A stretch of 64,000 bases of DNA. It comes from CSP1-5 sp964558395 (GTDB taxonomy: Bacteria; Methylomirabilota; Methylomirabilia; Methylomirabilales; CSP1-5). A program made the position numbers and the translations under genes. Positions 34,085 through 43,412 of the stretch are shown here, piece after piece; the first letter of the stretch is position 1, and every line of letters starts with the position of its first letter. The notes beneath the pieces were generated by a model. It did not search any database and was not told the DNA's origin. It saw nothing but the letters and a program-made list of their open reading frames with translations. The DNA lies in NCBI GenBank assembly GCA_964558395.1, contig CAZLDS010000010.1:1-64000 (forward strand), read 5' to 3'.

Positions 34085-34855
34085 CTAACCGGATGACGGA
34101 AATGCCTTTGGAAAAAGCCGGACCGCATTCTCGGTCGTGACGCGAGCCACCTCTTCCATTGAGACGCCCTTCGCCGCGGCAATGGCCTGACACGCAAGCA
34201 CAATGTTCTTCGGCTCGTTCCGCGCGGCCGGATCTGGACCGAGCACCGGCGAATCACTCTCGAGGAGGAGACGGTCCAGGGGGAGGTGTCGGAGCAGTTT
34301 CTGCTTCTGCTGCGAGCGGATCACCGAGGGGGGAATGGAGAAGTAATACCCGGCCTCGATCCCCTCGAGGGCTGCAGAGCCCTTGCCATCAAAGGCATGC
34401 ATCAGCACCTTGCGTGCGCCTTTCTCACGGAGAAATCGAATCGTGTGTCTCCCTGCAGAGCGGGAGTGCACGTTCAGAGGCAAATCGCATTCCTCAGCCA
34501 GGGCGACAAACTTCGCCAACGTCTTTTCCTGAATGGCCCATCCCTCCGCTTCCTTGACGACCCAATGGTCGAGCCCCACTTCCCCGATGCCCACCAACCG
34601 GTCACGGTTGCCCCGAACAAAAGCCGACATGGCTTCGGCCATCGCAAGATCAAGGGTATCGGGATACAGTCCTGCGCACGGCTTCAGCAGCGGAAATTTT
34701 TTCGCAAGCTCCAAGACCCTGTGCGCATCCTTCAGATTCTCACTGACCGTCATTATCCCCCCCACGCCCACCTCAATGGCCGCCTGGAGCACTGCCTCCA
34801 GATCATCACCGAAGGCCTTATCAGCCATGTGGGCGTGCGCATCAATCAACACCAC
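34085..34855 (-). CDS. TatD-family metal-dependent deoxyribonuclease/hydrolase
   Basis: 256 residues with the TatD TIM-barrel motifs: LIDAHAHMADKAF (HxH after strand 1), GEVGLDHW (Glu), LPLNVHSRSAGRHTI (His), KVLMHAFDGKGS (His) and LLLESDSPVLGP (Asp). These coordinate two metals. TatD proteins act as 3'-5' exonucleases or D-aminoacyl-tRNA deacylase-like quality-control enzymes. The segment GLDHWVVKE shifts slightly from the usual GLDYH. It is the first gene of a pair with marC. Upstream are GTTGAGA-type short repeats. Confidence 0.85.
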   Translation of the reverse strand: MVLIDAHAHMADKAFGDDLEAVLQAAIEVGVGGIMTVSENLKDAHRVLELAKKFPLLKPCAGLYPDTLDLAMAEAMSAFVRGNRDRLVGIGEVGLDHWVVKEAEGWAIQEKTLAKFVALAEECDLPLNVHSRSAGRHTIRFLREKGARKVLMHAFDGKGSAALEGIEAGYYFSIPPSVIRSQQKQKLLRHLPLDRLLLESDSPVLGPDPAARNEPKNIVLACQAIAAAKGVSMEEVARVTTENAVRLFPKAFPSSG

Positions 34856-34876
34856 AGTCGAACTCCGTTCAGCGTC

Positions 34877-34894
34877 GAGAGTTGAGAGTTGAGG
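34877..34894. repeat. Short heptamer repeat (GTTGAGA type)
   Basis: GAGAGTTGAGAGTTGAGG lies just upstream of tatD. The same heptamer array occurs at 37103-37130. It looks like simple repeat DNA. Confidence 0.6.
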
Positions 34895-34896
34895 GT

Positions 34897-35157
34897 CTAG
34901 AGCTCATAGCACAACACTTGCAGGCCCCATTGGTTCGCCTCGGGATTTATCTTGCTCTTGGGCAGCACGTGGAGGTCCCGAGCGACATGCCGGAAGTCCG
35001 AAGGCTTTTGGACCGACCCAGGGTTCGCATCCTGAGGCCAACGGGTGGCGCCAGGCGGGGCGCCCCACCGCCCGCAGCGGAAGGGACCCCCCGGGGGATG
35101 GGGGGAGCGAGGACGGTGGGGCTGCCAGGCGACAGACCCGTTGGCCACGAGGAAGAT
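34897..35157 (-). other. Unassigned open frame downstream of pepF
   Basis: This fills the gap between pepF and tatD. The frame is open for about 85 codons and is in phase with pepF after its TGA stop. The last part, about 32 codons (SDFRHVARDLHVLPKSKIN ... LQVLCYEL), has ordinary protein composition. The middle is G/C-run-rich and yields Pro/Gly/Arg low complexity, like an inserted GC-rich repeat. It may be a decayed gene end. I cannot assign a function. Confidence 0.3.
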
Positions 35158-35175
35158 CCCTCCGAACTCTACCCG

Positions 35176-36993
35176 TCATCGGATGTCGGCGAGAGCCCTA
35201 GCTTGCTCGACCAGTCCCCTGATCTCATCGAACCCCTTCTGCCAGAAGCCGCGGTCGTGGACATCGACACCTAACGGCTTCAAGAGGACTTCGGGAGCGT
35301 CCGAGTCCCCTGCCTCCAGGAACTCGATGTACCGTGGTATAAAGGAAGTCCCTTCCTCCTTGTACATCCGATAGAGCGCAATGACGAGTAACTGGCCAAA
35401 CACATAACTATAACAGTAGAAACGGGTGTGAATGAAATGCGGGATATAGGACCATCCGAGGCGGTATCCCGGGACCATCTCGACCGCATCGCCGTAGTAC
35501 CGCCCATTGGCCCCGAGCCAGGCCTCCGCCAGTGCTTCCGCCGTGAGGCGCGACCTCGCCCCCTCCGCAAACACGGCCTGTTCGAACCGCGTCAAAACAT
35601 TTTGCCGGAAGACAGTGGCGCACGCATCTTCGATCTTGCCGCATAAAAGAGCCAGCTTGATCCGTGGGTCCGGGCTGCGTGACAGCATCTGGTCAAACAC
35701 GAGAAATTCCGCGAAGACCGAGGCAGTCTCACAGGTAATCAGCGGGGGGTCATAATTGAATGGGGTCTGCTTGGTGGCCAGGACGCCGTGCAGCCCGTGG
35801 CCGAGCTCATGTGCGACTGTCATCACATCCCGGAGCGTGTCGGTATAGTTGCAGAGGATATAGGGATGTACCGCGGGCGAGGGGGACGCACAAAAGGCCC
35901 CGCTCCGCTTCCCTTTTCGAATCTCCGCATCGATCCAGCCCCGGCTGAAGAAGTCCTGAGCGATCTGACGGAATCGCGGTGAAAACCCCTCAAACGATGT
36001 CACGATGGTCGTCCGCGCCTCGTCGAAGGTACAGGCGGGGAGTTCCCCGCCGACTGGGGCGTATTGGTCGTAGAGGGCAAGCCGGTTCAGCCCCAGCAGT
36101 TGTGCCTTGAGCCGGAAGTAGTCCTGGGCGATGCCGTAATTAGCCTCGGTAACCTCCATCATCTGCTCGACCGCCTGTTGGTCGATCTCGTTCGACAGAT
36201 GTCGCTCCGCCATCGGGTGGGGATAACGTCGCAGTCGGTCCATCGTGAGGTGGTCTTGAATCAAGGTGTTGTACGTCAGGGTGAGCACGAGCTCGTTCCG
36301 CGCCAGGACGTCAAAAAGGGTCCCCATCGCCCGGGCACGCAGGACACGGTCGCGTCTGTGCAGCATCGCCAGGACTTCGGACAGCGTCAGTTCGTGGACG
36401 GTGCCCTCCCGCTCGATCGGGAAACTGAGGGAGGAGGTGAGCTCGGTGAACAGGCGTCCAAACGCCCGGCGACCCGTATTATTCTTCTCATTAATGATCC
36501 GTTCCTCGGCCTCGCTCAGCACGTGCGGCCGGTACCGTCGTCCATGGGTGAGGTAATGAGCGTAATTGGCCAAAAGGGGGTCGGCAATCAGCCGCGTCGC
36601 CGCCGCCTCCTCCACCTCAAGCCACTCCAGATCAAAGAAGACGAGGGCGTTCCGGATGGCGGTCACGGACTGTTCGACCCGCTGCTGTAGATCCTGGTAC
36701 TCCGGCCTCAGGCTATCTGCTGCGTAGAGGAGGTTGGCGTATGTCGCGACGCGGCCCATCGCATCTTCGATTGACTCAAGAACCCGGAGGGCCTCCAACA
36801 GGTGCGCGGTCGTTGGTCCCCCGGGGACGTGGAAGGTGCCCCGATACCGCTGAGCAAAGGCCTCGGCCTGCTCCTGAATGGACTCCAGTGTGCAGCCGAT
36901 ACGGGGGTCATCGTGGGCCGCAAAGAGATCGCTGAGGTCCCAGACAACTCCTGTGGCGCTTGATGTGGTTGAATGCACGGCCTTTTCCCCCAT
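35176..36993 (-). CDS. pepF: Oligoendopeptidase F (M3B family)
   Basis: 605 residues, normal for PepF. The zinc site HELGHG occurs in MTVAHELGHGLHGVLA about two thirds along, with the third-ligand Glu in the ITCETASVFAEFLVFD region. The N-terminal VWDLSDLFAAHDDPRI and the C-terminal GYRLGWSYIPHFIHTRFYCYSYVFGQLL are typical. It digests peptides of roughly 7-17 residues in the cytoplasm. ATG at 36993 is chosen over TTG 37014. The convergent-divergent context gives no operon partner. Confidence 0.9.
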   Translation of the reverse strand: MGEKAVHSTTSSATGVVWDLSDLFAAHDDPRIGCTLESIQEQAEAFAQRYRGTFHVPGGPTTAHLLEALRVLESIEDAMGRVATYANLLYAADSLRPEYQDLQQRVEQSVTAIRNALVFFDLEWLEVEEAAATRLIADPLLANYAHYLTHGRRYRPHVLSEAEERIINEKNNTGRRAFGRLFTELTSSLSFPIEREGTVHELTLSEVLAMLHRRDRVLRARAMGTLFDVLARNELVLTLTYNTLIQDHLTMDRLRRYPHPMAERHLSNEIDQQAVEQMMEVTEANYGIAQDYFRLKAQLLGLNRLALYDQYAPVGGELPACTFDEARTTIVTSFEGFSPRFRQIAQDFFSRGWIDAEIRKGKRSGAFCASPSPAVHPYILCNYTDTLRDVMTVAHELGHGLHGVLATKQTPFNYDPPLITCETASVFAEFLVFDQMLSRSPDPRIKLALLCGKIEDACATVFRQNVLTRFEQAVFAEGARSRLTAEALAEAWLGANGRYYGDAVEMVPGYRLGWSYIPHFIHTRFYCYSYVFGQLLVIALYRMYKEEGTSFIPRYIEFLEAGDSDAPEVLLKPLGVDVHDRGFWQKGFDEIRGLVEQARALADIR

Positions 36994-37102
36994 GATGCGG
37001 GCCGATTGGCCCAATTCGGGCTATTGTACGGAAGCCACGCAGAGAAGGCAACAACAGAGGCTTGCCGAAAGTGTGTCCTGCCGGTATGCTTTTATGGCTC
37101 AG

Positions 37103-37130
37103 GGTTGAGAGTTGAGAGTTAAGAGTTGAG
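37103..37130. repeat. GTTGAGA heptamer array upstream of the isoprenoid synthase
   Basis: Four imperfect copies of GTTGAGA lie between pepF and the squalene/phytoene synthase gene. They match the array at 34877. Confidence 0.6.
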
Positions 37131-37140
37131 GCGACGGGGG

Positions 37141-38166
37141 GTGCAGACAGATCTTTTTACAGACATTTTAAAGAGGGTCAGCCGGACTTTTTATCTGAGC
37201 CTGAACGTCCTCCCAAAAGACCTGAGGCGTCCGGTGGGTCTGGCCTACCTCTTTGCCCGGGTGGCAGACACCATTGCCGATACCCGGCTGATTAGCCGAG
37301 AGAAGCGACTCGACCACCTCGAACTGTTCCGGGCCGAGGTGCGGGGCAACGGGTCGGGTCGTCTCGGAGAAATCACGGAGGGACTCACCGGTCCCCAGAA
37401 GGTTCCCGCAGAGCGAGAACTGCTAACTCGACTCGAGGAATGCTTCGCGATATATCGGGCGCTGGATTCGTCAGATCAGCAACGGATCCGACATCTCATC
37501 CTCACCCTCACCCAGGGAATGCAGATAGACCTCACCACGTTCCCCGGAGAGGCGGAAGGCCGCCTCATCGCATTGAAGACGCGCGACGAACTCGATGCCT
37601 ATACCTATTTTGTTGCAGGATGCGTGGGGGAATTCTGGACCGAGATTCATACGGCCTACCGTCCCTCACTCCAGGACTGGGATATGGGCGAGATGAAACG
37701 ACGGGGCGTACGCTTTGGGAAGGGACTGCAGATGACCAACGTCCTTCGGGACCTCAGCCGCGACCTGCGGATTGGACGGTGCTATCTGCCCCAGGAGGAC
37801 CTGGAGACCCTCGGGCTCACCCCGGCGGACTTGCTCGATCCCCAGGTGACCCCTCGCCTCAAACCTCTCCTTCGAGATCTGCTGGAGGTCACCCTGACCC
37901 ATTACCGGGAAGGATGGGACTACACGCTGGCCATCCCGAGGCAGGAGAGCCGCATGCGGCTTGCCTGTGCCTGGCCGCTCCTCATTGGTCTGAAGACCCT
38001 CGCGCTCGTGGCGCAATCACAAAATCTGCTCGACCCGGCGTTCGTGGTGAAGATTTCCCGGCCCGCGGTGTACCAAATCGTCCTCCGCTCACTGACCCTG
38101 ATCAGATCCGATCGCTCACTGAACGGGTATTACGAGGGACTCCGTGAGCGCATCGCGCTGGCGTGA
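37141..38166 (+). CDS. Squalene/phytoene synthase family protein
   Basis: 341 residues. The first Asp-rich motif is in LFARVADTIADTRL (DxxxD) and the second in QMTNVLRDLSRDLRIGRCYLP (DxxxD after NVLRD). YFVAGCVGEFWTEI and the initial RTFYLSLNVLP are family signatures. The enzyme joins two isoprenyl diphosphates head to head. Whether the product is squalene (hopanoid route) or phytoene (carotenoid route) cannot be decided, since no hpn or crt neighbour is present. The GTG at 37141 is preferred over TTG 37126, because homology begins near QTDLFTDILKRVSR. Confidence 0.85.
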   Translation: MQTDLFTDILKRVSRTFYLSLNVLPKDLRRPVGLAYLFARVADTIADTRLISREKRLDHLELFRAEVRGNGSGRLGEITEGLTGPQKVPAERELLTRLEECFAIYRALDSSDQQRIRHLILTLTQGMQIDLTTFPGEAEGRLIALKTRDELDAYTYFVAGCVGEFWTEIHTAYRPSLQDWDMGEMKRRGVRFGKGLQMTNVLRDLSRDLRIGRCYLPQEDLETLGLTPADLLDPQVTPRLKPLLRDLLEVTLTHYREGWDYTLAIPRQESRMRLACAWPLLIGLKTLALVAQSQNLLDPAFVVKISRPAVYQIVLRSLTLIRSDRSLNGYYEGLRERIALA

Positions 38167-38170
38167 CGTT

Positions 38171-38353
38171 ATGGAAAAGCCACTCATCGCCATTTCCGTA
38201 CACAAACTCCCCCTCAAGGCATTCTGCGGGGTTGTCATCCTGCATCGGGAAGCCGATGACTCCTGGGCCGGCCAGTGCAGCAAATGCGGAGAGATATTTC
38301 GGGTCGAAGAGGACCCAAAGTTTACGGCGCGCGTCCTCGCGATGCGCAATTAA
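38171..38353 (+). CDS. Small protein with CxxC motif (60 aa)
   Basis: It starts ATG at 38171, 4 bases after the isoprenoid synthase stop, so it is translationally coupled. It has a CSKCGE knuckle and one further Cys (AFCGVV), a partial zinc-ribbon pattern. No family recognised. The next gene starts 15 bases after its stop. Confidence 0.45.
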   Translation: MEKPLIAISVHKLPLKAFCGVVILHREADDSWAGQCSKCGEIFRVEEDPKFTARVLAMRN

Positions 38354-38368
38354 CAGGTGAGGGCACAC

Positions 38369-39256
38369 ATGTCAGGAGTCTCCTTTCATGGGGTCTTTCC
38401 ATACCTCGTCTCGCCGGTTGACAGCGAGGGGAACATCGCGGCCGAGGTCTTGCGTCGCCTGGTCGACCACCTCGTGCGCACAGGCATTCACGGACTGACC
38501 CCTTTGGGGAGTACGGGAGAGTTCGCCTACCTGAGCTGGCCGCAACGCCGCAAGGTCGTCGGGGAGGTCTTGGACGCAAACGCCGGCCGGGTCCCCGTCG
38601 TGCCGGCGGTCGCTGCGACCGCGACCGCAGAGGCCGTTACACAGGCACGCGAGTTCGAAGCCATGGGCGTCGATGGGATCGTGGCCATCATGGAGACATA
38701 CTTTCCCATCCCAGAGTCGGGCGTCGTAGACTTTTTCACGCGGGTCGCGCAGGCCGTATCCTGTCCGGTCGTGCTGTATACAAACCCAAATGTGCTACGT
38801 GGTGACCTCACCCTCGCGGCCATTGAACGATTGGCGGAGGTACCGAACATTCGTTACCTCAAAGACGTCTCGAGCAACACCGGCCGGCTTCTGTCGATCA
38901 TGAACCGGGTCGGCGGCCGCATCAAGATTTTCAGTGCCTCGTCTCACATTCCGCTCAGCGTGATGCTGATCGGGGGCGTCGGGTGGATGGCGGGACCTGC
39001 CTGTCTCATTCCATCCCAGAGCGTCCGGCTGTACGAGCTCGCGGTCGCCAAAAAATGGGATGAGGCGATGACGTTGCAGCGTGACCTGTGGGGCGTGAAC
39101 GAGATTTTCACGAAGTATTCGCTGGCAGCCTGCATCAAGGCCGGGCTCGAGCTGCAGGGATTTCCGGTGGGTAATCCGCTGTCTCCGCAGGCTCCACTGG
39201 CCGGAGATGCGCGGGAAGAGGTACGAAATGCGCTTCGAGCGGTAGGCGCCTTGTAG
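38369..39256 (+). CDS. Dihydrodipicolinate synthase / N-acetylneuraminate lyase family aldolase
   Basis: 295 residues with a complete class I aldolase TIM barrel. Visible are the pyruvate-carboxylate motif GSTGEFAYLS, the Tyr in VLYTNPNV and the Schiff-base Lys in IRYLKDVSSN. DHDPS proper, N-acetylneuraminate lyase and 4-hydroxy-2-oxoglutarate aldolase share this scaffold; the exact reaction is not resolved. ATG at 38369 has GGTGAGGG 6 bases upstream. It is the third gene of a compact plus-strand operon. Another family member starts at 63623. Confidence 0.85.
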   Translation: MSGVSFHGVFPYLVSPVDSEGNIAAEVLRRLVDHLVRTGIHGLTPLGSTGEFAYLSWPQRRKVVGEVLDANAGRVPVVPAVAATATAEAVTQAREFEAMGVDGIVAIMETYFPIPESGVVDFFTRVAQAVSCPVVLYTNPNVLRGDLTLAAIERLAEVPNIRYLKDVSSNTGRLLSIMNRVGGRIKIFSASSHIPLSVMLIGGVGWMAGPACLIPSQSVRLYELAVAKKWDEAMTLQRDLWGVNEIFTKYSLAACIKAGLELQGFPVGNPLSPQAPLAGDAREEVRNALRAVGAL

Positions 39257-39268
39257 GCGGATTCGCGT

Positions 39269-40222
39269 TTACCCGGGGAGACTCCAGGTCTGTCCAATGG
39301 AATCGAGGACGATCCGTCCCGCCGCAGGGCCGGCGGCTCTCTTGAGACGTTCGATCGGCTCGAAAACGGGCTCATCCGACACGACAAAGGTTCGCCAGTG
39401 CATCGGGATCAGATATCGCGCGCCCGTATCCTGGAACATCCGCCAGGCTTGTTCCGGATTGGCATGGTTCCGAATCCACGGGTTGTACGCACCGATGCCG
39501 AGTATCGCCACGTCAACGCGGCGCCCTTGTAGAGCCCGTGCGATGAGGTCCGTATAGGCGGAATCTCCGGCGAACAGCACAGTGAGTCCCTCCTTGGAGA
39601 CGAGGTATGCATTGTAACCACGGTTCCGATCCCACGGATACCGGCGCCCGTAGTGATTCACTTGGAGGGCTTCTACCCGCAGTCCGTCGACCCCGGCCGT
39701 CTCCTCCCAGTGCAGTTCTTCCCTCTGATCAAATCCAAGATCGTCGACAAATTCGCTGGTATCGTACGCCAAGATGACCGGCGGCCTCGACGGAAGCCGA
39801 TGCAGTGAGGGTCTGTCTGTGTGATCCATGTGCGCGTGGGATAACAGCACGAGATCTAACTCCGGAAGATCTTGGAGCGTGAGTGCCGGAGGGATGATCC
39901 GCCGCGGCCCGAGGGTAAACAGGCCCAAGGGGCGAAGGCCGACGCGGCTCGAGAAGGCCGGATCAGTCAGGATGGTCGACCCGTTCAGTCGGAGCAGGAA
40001 GGTGGCATGGCCGATCCAGGACACCGTCAGCCCGGCACTCGACCACTCAGCAGGATTGGGTCGCTTTGGCCACACATAGCGCCCTGCCGCTTCCGGCGGC
40101 AAGTCCGGCGCGGACAGCATTCGATTGAGACGACCACATCCCGCCATCGCGACCGCTGCCGTCGCCCCAAGCAGGAAGCGACGGCGGGTGATCAGGCCGG
40201 ATTGTCGTTGCGATCTTTCCAT
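39269..40222 (-). CDS. Exported lipoprotein metallo-beta-lactamase-fold hydrolase
   Basis: 317 residues. The N-terminus combines a Tat motif (TRRRFLLG) with a lipobox (AMAGC), so a folded, metal-loaded, lipid-anchored protein is expected. The MBL fold is complete: SWIGHATFLLRL, LLSHAHMDHTD (HxHxDH), VNHYGRRYP, FAGDSAYTD and PMHWRTF. The overall layout matches the UlaG/NAPE-PLD-like branch, which acts on phosphodiesters or lactones. The substrate is unknown. ATG at 40222 or GTG 40225 are equivalent choices. Confidence 0.8.
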   Translation of the reverse strand: MERSQRQSGLITRRRFLLGATAAVAMAGCGRLNRMLSAPDLPPEAAGRYVWPKRPNPAEWSSAGLTVSWIGHATFLLRLNGSTILTDPAFSSRVGLRPLGLFTLGPRRIIPPALTLQDLPELDLVLLSHAHMDHTDRPSLHRLPSRPPVILAYDTSEFVDDLGFDQREELHWEETAGVDGLRVEALQVNHYGRRYPWDRNRGYNAYLVSKEGLTVLFAGDSAYTDLIARALQGRRVDVAILGIGAYNPWIRNHANPEQAWRMFQDTGARYLIPMHWRTFVVSDEPVFEPIERLKRAAGPAAGRIVLDSIGQTWSLPG

Positions 40223-40247
40223 CACGATGGCCCTGCCGGTTGCATGT

Positions 40248-40559
40248 TCAGTCCAGGTCGACGTCCCGCATGGGCGGCGGTGTATCGGGGTCCTCCTTGG
40301 CCTTCTTCAGCAACTCCTGGAACTTCCGATCAAGCACCTTTCCCTTATCCTTCTCCGCCTGCATGCGTTCCTTAAAGCGCGCGTCGCGTTGGGCCGTTTG
40401 CGTCTTGAGGGACTCGACCGCTTCTTTCAGATCCGCGACGGTCCTCGCCTTGGGCGGCGGTTCGTGATGGAGGACCACGCCTAGCGAGAGGTCAATCGTG
40501 AGGCGCGCCTCGCAGCACGGACAAACGATTTCCGTTGACGTGTGCGGCGTTTCACTCAT
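40248..40559 (-). CDS. Small zinc-ribbon-like coiled-coil protein (103 aa)
   Basis: The N-terminus has IVCPCCEARLTIDLS, a CPxC-type knuckle resembling half of a zinc ribbon, followed by a charged coiled coil (residues about 40-90: VADLKEAVESLKTQTAQRD...). It starts ATG 40559 with AAGGAG upstream. Just downstream on the same strand lies the MBL lipoprotein gene 25 bases away, so they may be co-transcribed. No family named. Confidence 0.55.
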   Translation of the reverse strand: MSETPHTSTEIVCPCCEARLTIDLSLGVVLHHEPPPKARTVADLKEAVESLKTQTAQRDARFKERMQAEKDKGKVLDRKFQELLKKAKEDPDTPPPMRDVDLD

Positions 40560-40601
40560 CCTGCTTCTCCTTCCGCTGACCTTGCCCTTAATACAATTCC
40601 G

Positions 40602-41231
40602 TTACCCGCGACGGTAGAGCGGAGCCAAGAGACGAAACGTGTCTAATGCCGTTTTCTGAAACGCATGGGCCGTCATCCGGGTCACCTCCGCTCGCGACAG
40701 CCGACGGCCCAGGACGAGCTGACCGTCCCTGCGCCGACTCAGGTCCTGGAGGATGGCCCGAAACCGCTCTGGCCCGAAATCCTTTACCCCCGTTGCTGGA
40801 TCCTCGTCGTGCTCGTCTTTGAACCAGCTGATCCCCTTCGCCCGACTCAGATCCGCGACCAAATGACCGATCCGGCGGTCCCACGCCGCGGCCCAACCCC
40901 GCTTGTCTTGATGCTCCGGCCCAACCTCGAAAAGGCAACGGACACAATTTCCGGAAATCGCCACCTTGAAGTGGATATGCTTCTTGTAGCCTCGAGGGTC
41001 GGGGCCGAATGCGACCCAGGTATCCTCAGGGGGGTTCACCGTGCGCCTGGCGTGTTTGGCGACGTGCGCAAAGGCCTCGGCCCCTACGAGACGTCCGATC
41101 CCCGGGGACAAGACCTCCCCCAGAAGCGTCAGCTTCGGCCGGATTTTTTGGGCGATGGCGTGCATCCGACCGCCAAAACCCGTGATCTCAAAGACACGGA
41201 AATCACTCACTGCAAAGACTGAAGCCACCAT
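40602..41231 (-). CDS. DUF1054 family protein
   Basis: 209 residues. FRVFEITGFGGRMHAI near the start, HVAKHARRTVNPPEDTWVAFGP in the middle and GYKKHIHFKVAI are the recognisable DUF1054 (YktB-like) core. The family is cytoplasmic and has no firmly established function. ATG at 41231 begins at the conserved region, 12 or more codons before FEITG; GTG 41249 is less likely. Upstream lies repetitive non-coding DNA, then the polysaccharide locus. Confidence 0.8.
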   Translation of the reverse strand: MVASVFAVSDFRVFEITGFGGRMHAIAQKIRPKLTLLGEVLSPGIGRLVGAEAFAHVAKHARRTVNPPEDTWVAFGPDPRGYKKHIHFKVAISGNCVRCLFEVGPEHQDKRGWAAAWDRRIGHLVADLSRAKGISWFKDEHDEDPATGVKDFGPERFRAILQDLSRRRDGQLVLGRRLSRAEVTRMTAHAFQKTALDTFRLLAPLYRRG

Positions 41232-41295
41232 GCCCCCGCTTACACCCATCGCGACCGCTTATTATACGGAATGACGGCCAAGAGCGCAAGATCCC

Positions 41296-41374
41296 CGGTG
41301 GTTGGTGGCAGGTGCTCAGTGACTGGTGGGTAGAGATTGATGATTGGGGACTAGTGGTCGGTGATTAGTGGTTC
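41296..41374. repeat. Degenerate GGTGATTAGTGG-type repeat tract
   Basis: About six imperfect units related to GGTGATTAGTGG or GGTGGTTGGTGG run through this gene-free stretch. It separates the DUF1054 gene from the end of the polysaccharide locus. Confidence 0.5.
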
Positions 41375-41416
41375 GTGCCGAGCAGATGGTGATCTTTCAC
41401 CAACTCCCATGACTCG

Positions 41417-41758
41417 CTACTGCAAATCCCCGAGCCCTGAATTGCGAACCGTGAACGGATAGCTTTCCCGCGGACGTAATCGTTCGAGATTTGTCGGAAT
41501 CGCTGCAACGTTGTCATAAGGGCGCGCCAGCTCGATTTTCGGATTCACGATGCCCAGCTCCAACTCTACTCCGAGGTTCCCACCTGCTTGATCTTGAGGA
41601 CTCGGACCCCCTTGGTCTCTAACTTCCTTGCCAAAATAGCCGTAACCGCCCCAGTACCTTAATCTACCCGATTCTCCTCTCAAGCCGATGCGCAATGCCA
41701 TTCCCTCATTCCTGAAAGGCTCTGTTTGCTCTTCACGGGAGATATAGGAACAAGTCAA
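41417..41758 (-). pseudogene. Fragment of a possible outer-membrane beta-barrel protein (113 aa)
   Basis: The residues ALRIGLRGESGRLRYWGGYGYFGKE and NLGVELELGIVNPKIELARPY alternate as in beta-barrel strands, with aromatic girdles. There is no signal peptide and the TTG start is weak, so this seems to be a remnant of a larger outer-membrane protein. It lies 19 bases downstream of the GT39-like gene. Identity is uncertain. Confidence 0.35.
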
Positions 41759-41777
41759 ATCTCAGTACCGAAACTCC

Positions 41778-43394
41778 CTAACTACCTCGTACTACTCGAT
41801 AGAGCCTGCCAGGGATAACGCCTTCAAGCCTATAGTCCTTCTCTTTCTCAAACTTTGCCCATAGCGAGTAGGACGAATCGAACACAAATACGTCGCTGAA
41901 ATCATCCGGAATATTGATCGCCTTTGGATCGACTGCCAGCCTGAGCCGCACTTTTGGATCAAGCAGATAGCTCAAAGAGAACACATCCCCCAGGTTGTTC
42001 GGCCAGGGGTAACCGACAATCAAGAGTGGATGGCTCGCCTGGTTAATTGCGTGCGCTACCTCCGGAGTGGCAACGCCACGACGCTTGTTCCACCAATACT
42101 CTGCACGCGAACTGATCGCACATGACAGTACTCCGCCTATAATCAGCATCGACGTCACCACCTGCCATATCCTGCCGCGCGAGAATTCAATGGAAGCGAG
42201 TTGAGTCGCAAGAAAGTGAGCAACTGCTAGCTGGATGCCTACATAACATGGAAGCAAATATTGAGCGCTCATTGAGCGACTTCCGCCCAACACCAAATCT
42301 GGCAGCATCAGCACCATTACCGGGACTCCGATCAATGTCCACACAAACATCCCAATCCGTTTTGGGCTTCTCTTGCAGATGTAATAAAGTGAACACCCTA
42401 TGAGAATGAGCACAGGTAGCCGTATCAGGTAGCCCACGATATTATGAGACCCAACCTCGACATCCACAAAAGGAGAGGTAAAGTTCCAAATCCATTGACG
42501 AACCAAACGGAATCCGCCTAAGGGAAAAGACGCCCATGCTGTCGAGGCCAAAATTTGAGGAAACTGGGTAACAATCACTGAGATCCACGGACTGAAGGCC
42601 ACTACTGCCAGAACAGACACAAAAAGGTAAGCAGCAAACACTTTGGTCAAACGGAAACTTTGGATGGCCATGGTATAGAACCCATGTGCGATGGCGACCA
42701 ATCCGAACAATAGATGTGAATAAAATCCTAGTGCCGCGGCCCCCCCATATATTCCCCAGCTGCGCGCTGTGTTCAGCCGTATTGCTCTCAGGAGGGCCGC
42801 ACTCGACAAGAGGATCACCACTGTCCACAGAGCATACGTGCGCGCGTCCTGCGCGTACAGTACATGGAAAGGTGATACACTTATTAGTGCGAGCCCAATT
42901 AACCCTGTCATGCGCGATTGAAATAGCTCTACGCATAGCCAGTAGAAGCATGGAAAGACTAAAAGACTAATCAAGGCTGTCAAACTTCTCATCACTGCCA
43001 CTGAATTGCCAGACCATTGCAACCACAATTGCATCCAGAATCGAGCCAGCAAAAAATAGAGAGGTGGTTGATGAGGTTCTTCTGTTGCGAGAGAAGTTAT
43101 TGTATCGATCAGGCCTTTTTCCGCGTTAGGCCGTTGATATCTCTGTAATTCATTTATGCTAATCTCGTGACCGTCAAAGATTTGGTGGATGACTTCTCCC
43201 GCACTGTAGCCGGAGGTTCGTAGGGAGGAGAAAGCTTCATCATGCGAATAGAATTTCTTATCAAGATTGGTAAATCGAAAAAACAAGCCCAGTGGGAGCA
43301 CCAGTATAACTAAGAGCCCTACCCAGGTCGAATGTAGTCGATGACTTTCAGTTAGTTTGCTTCCCGCGGAGTTTATTTGGGGAACCGGTAACAT
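41778..43394 (-). CDS. GT39/PMT-like membrane glycosyltransferase
   Basis: 538 residues with about eleven membrane helices. The first periplasmic loop contains FYSHDEAFSSLR, the acidic catalytic motif of ArnT/PMT-like GT-C enzymes, and later EEPHQPPLYFLLARFW, another family marker (HPPLYY). Such enzymes move a sugar from polyprenyl phosphate onto lipid or protein acceptors on the periplasmic side. It is near the distal end of the minus-strand polysaccharide locus. The C-terminal soluble part (about 440-538) is of unknown function. Confidence 0.75.
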   Translation of the reverse strand: MLPVPQINSAGSKLTESHRLHSTWVGLLVILVLPLGLFFRFTNLDKKFYSHDEAFSSLRTSGYSAGEVIHQIFDGHEISINELQRYQRPNAEKGLIDTITSLATEEPHQPPLYFLLARFWMQLWLQWSGNSVAVMRSLTALISLLVFPCFYWLCVELFQSRMTGLIGLALISVSPFHVLYAQDARTYALWTVVILLSSAALLRAIRLNTARSWGIYGGAAALGFYSHLLFGLVAIAHGFYTMAIQSFRLTKVFAAYLFVSVLAVVAFSPWISVIVTQFPQILASTAWASFPLGGFRLVRQWIWNFTSPFVDVEVGSHNIVGYLIRLPVLILIGCSLYYICKRSPKRIGMFVWTLIGVPVMVLMLPDLVLGGSRSMSAQYLLPCYVGIQLAVAHFLATQLASIEFSRGRIWQVVTSMLIIGGVLSCAISSRAEYWWNKRRGVATPEVAHAINQASHPLLIVGYPWPNNLGDVFSLSYLLDPKVRLRLAVDPKAINIPDDFSDVFVFDSSYSLWAKFEKEKDYRLEGVIPGRLYRVVRGS

Positions 43395-43412
43395 TTCAGT
43401 TATCTTCGACCG

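Noticed and set aside
34897..35178. Readthrough of the pepF TGA stop into an in-phase open frame, as a second selenoprotein
   Set aside because: pepF is already full length at ADIR, relatives have no Cys at that position, and the following sequence is low-complexity. I keep it only as an unassigned frame.
34877..37130. GTTGAGA arrays as a CRISPR
   Set aside because: Units are only 7 bases and contiguous, with no spacers and no cas genes. They are simple repeats.
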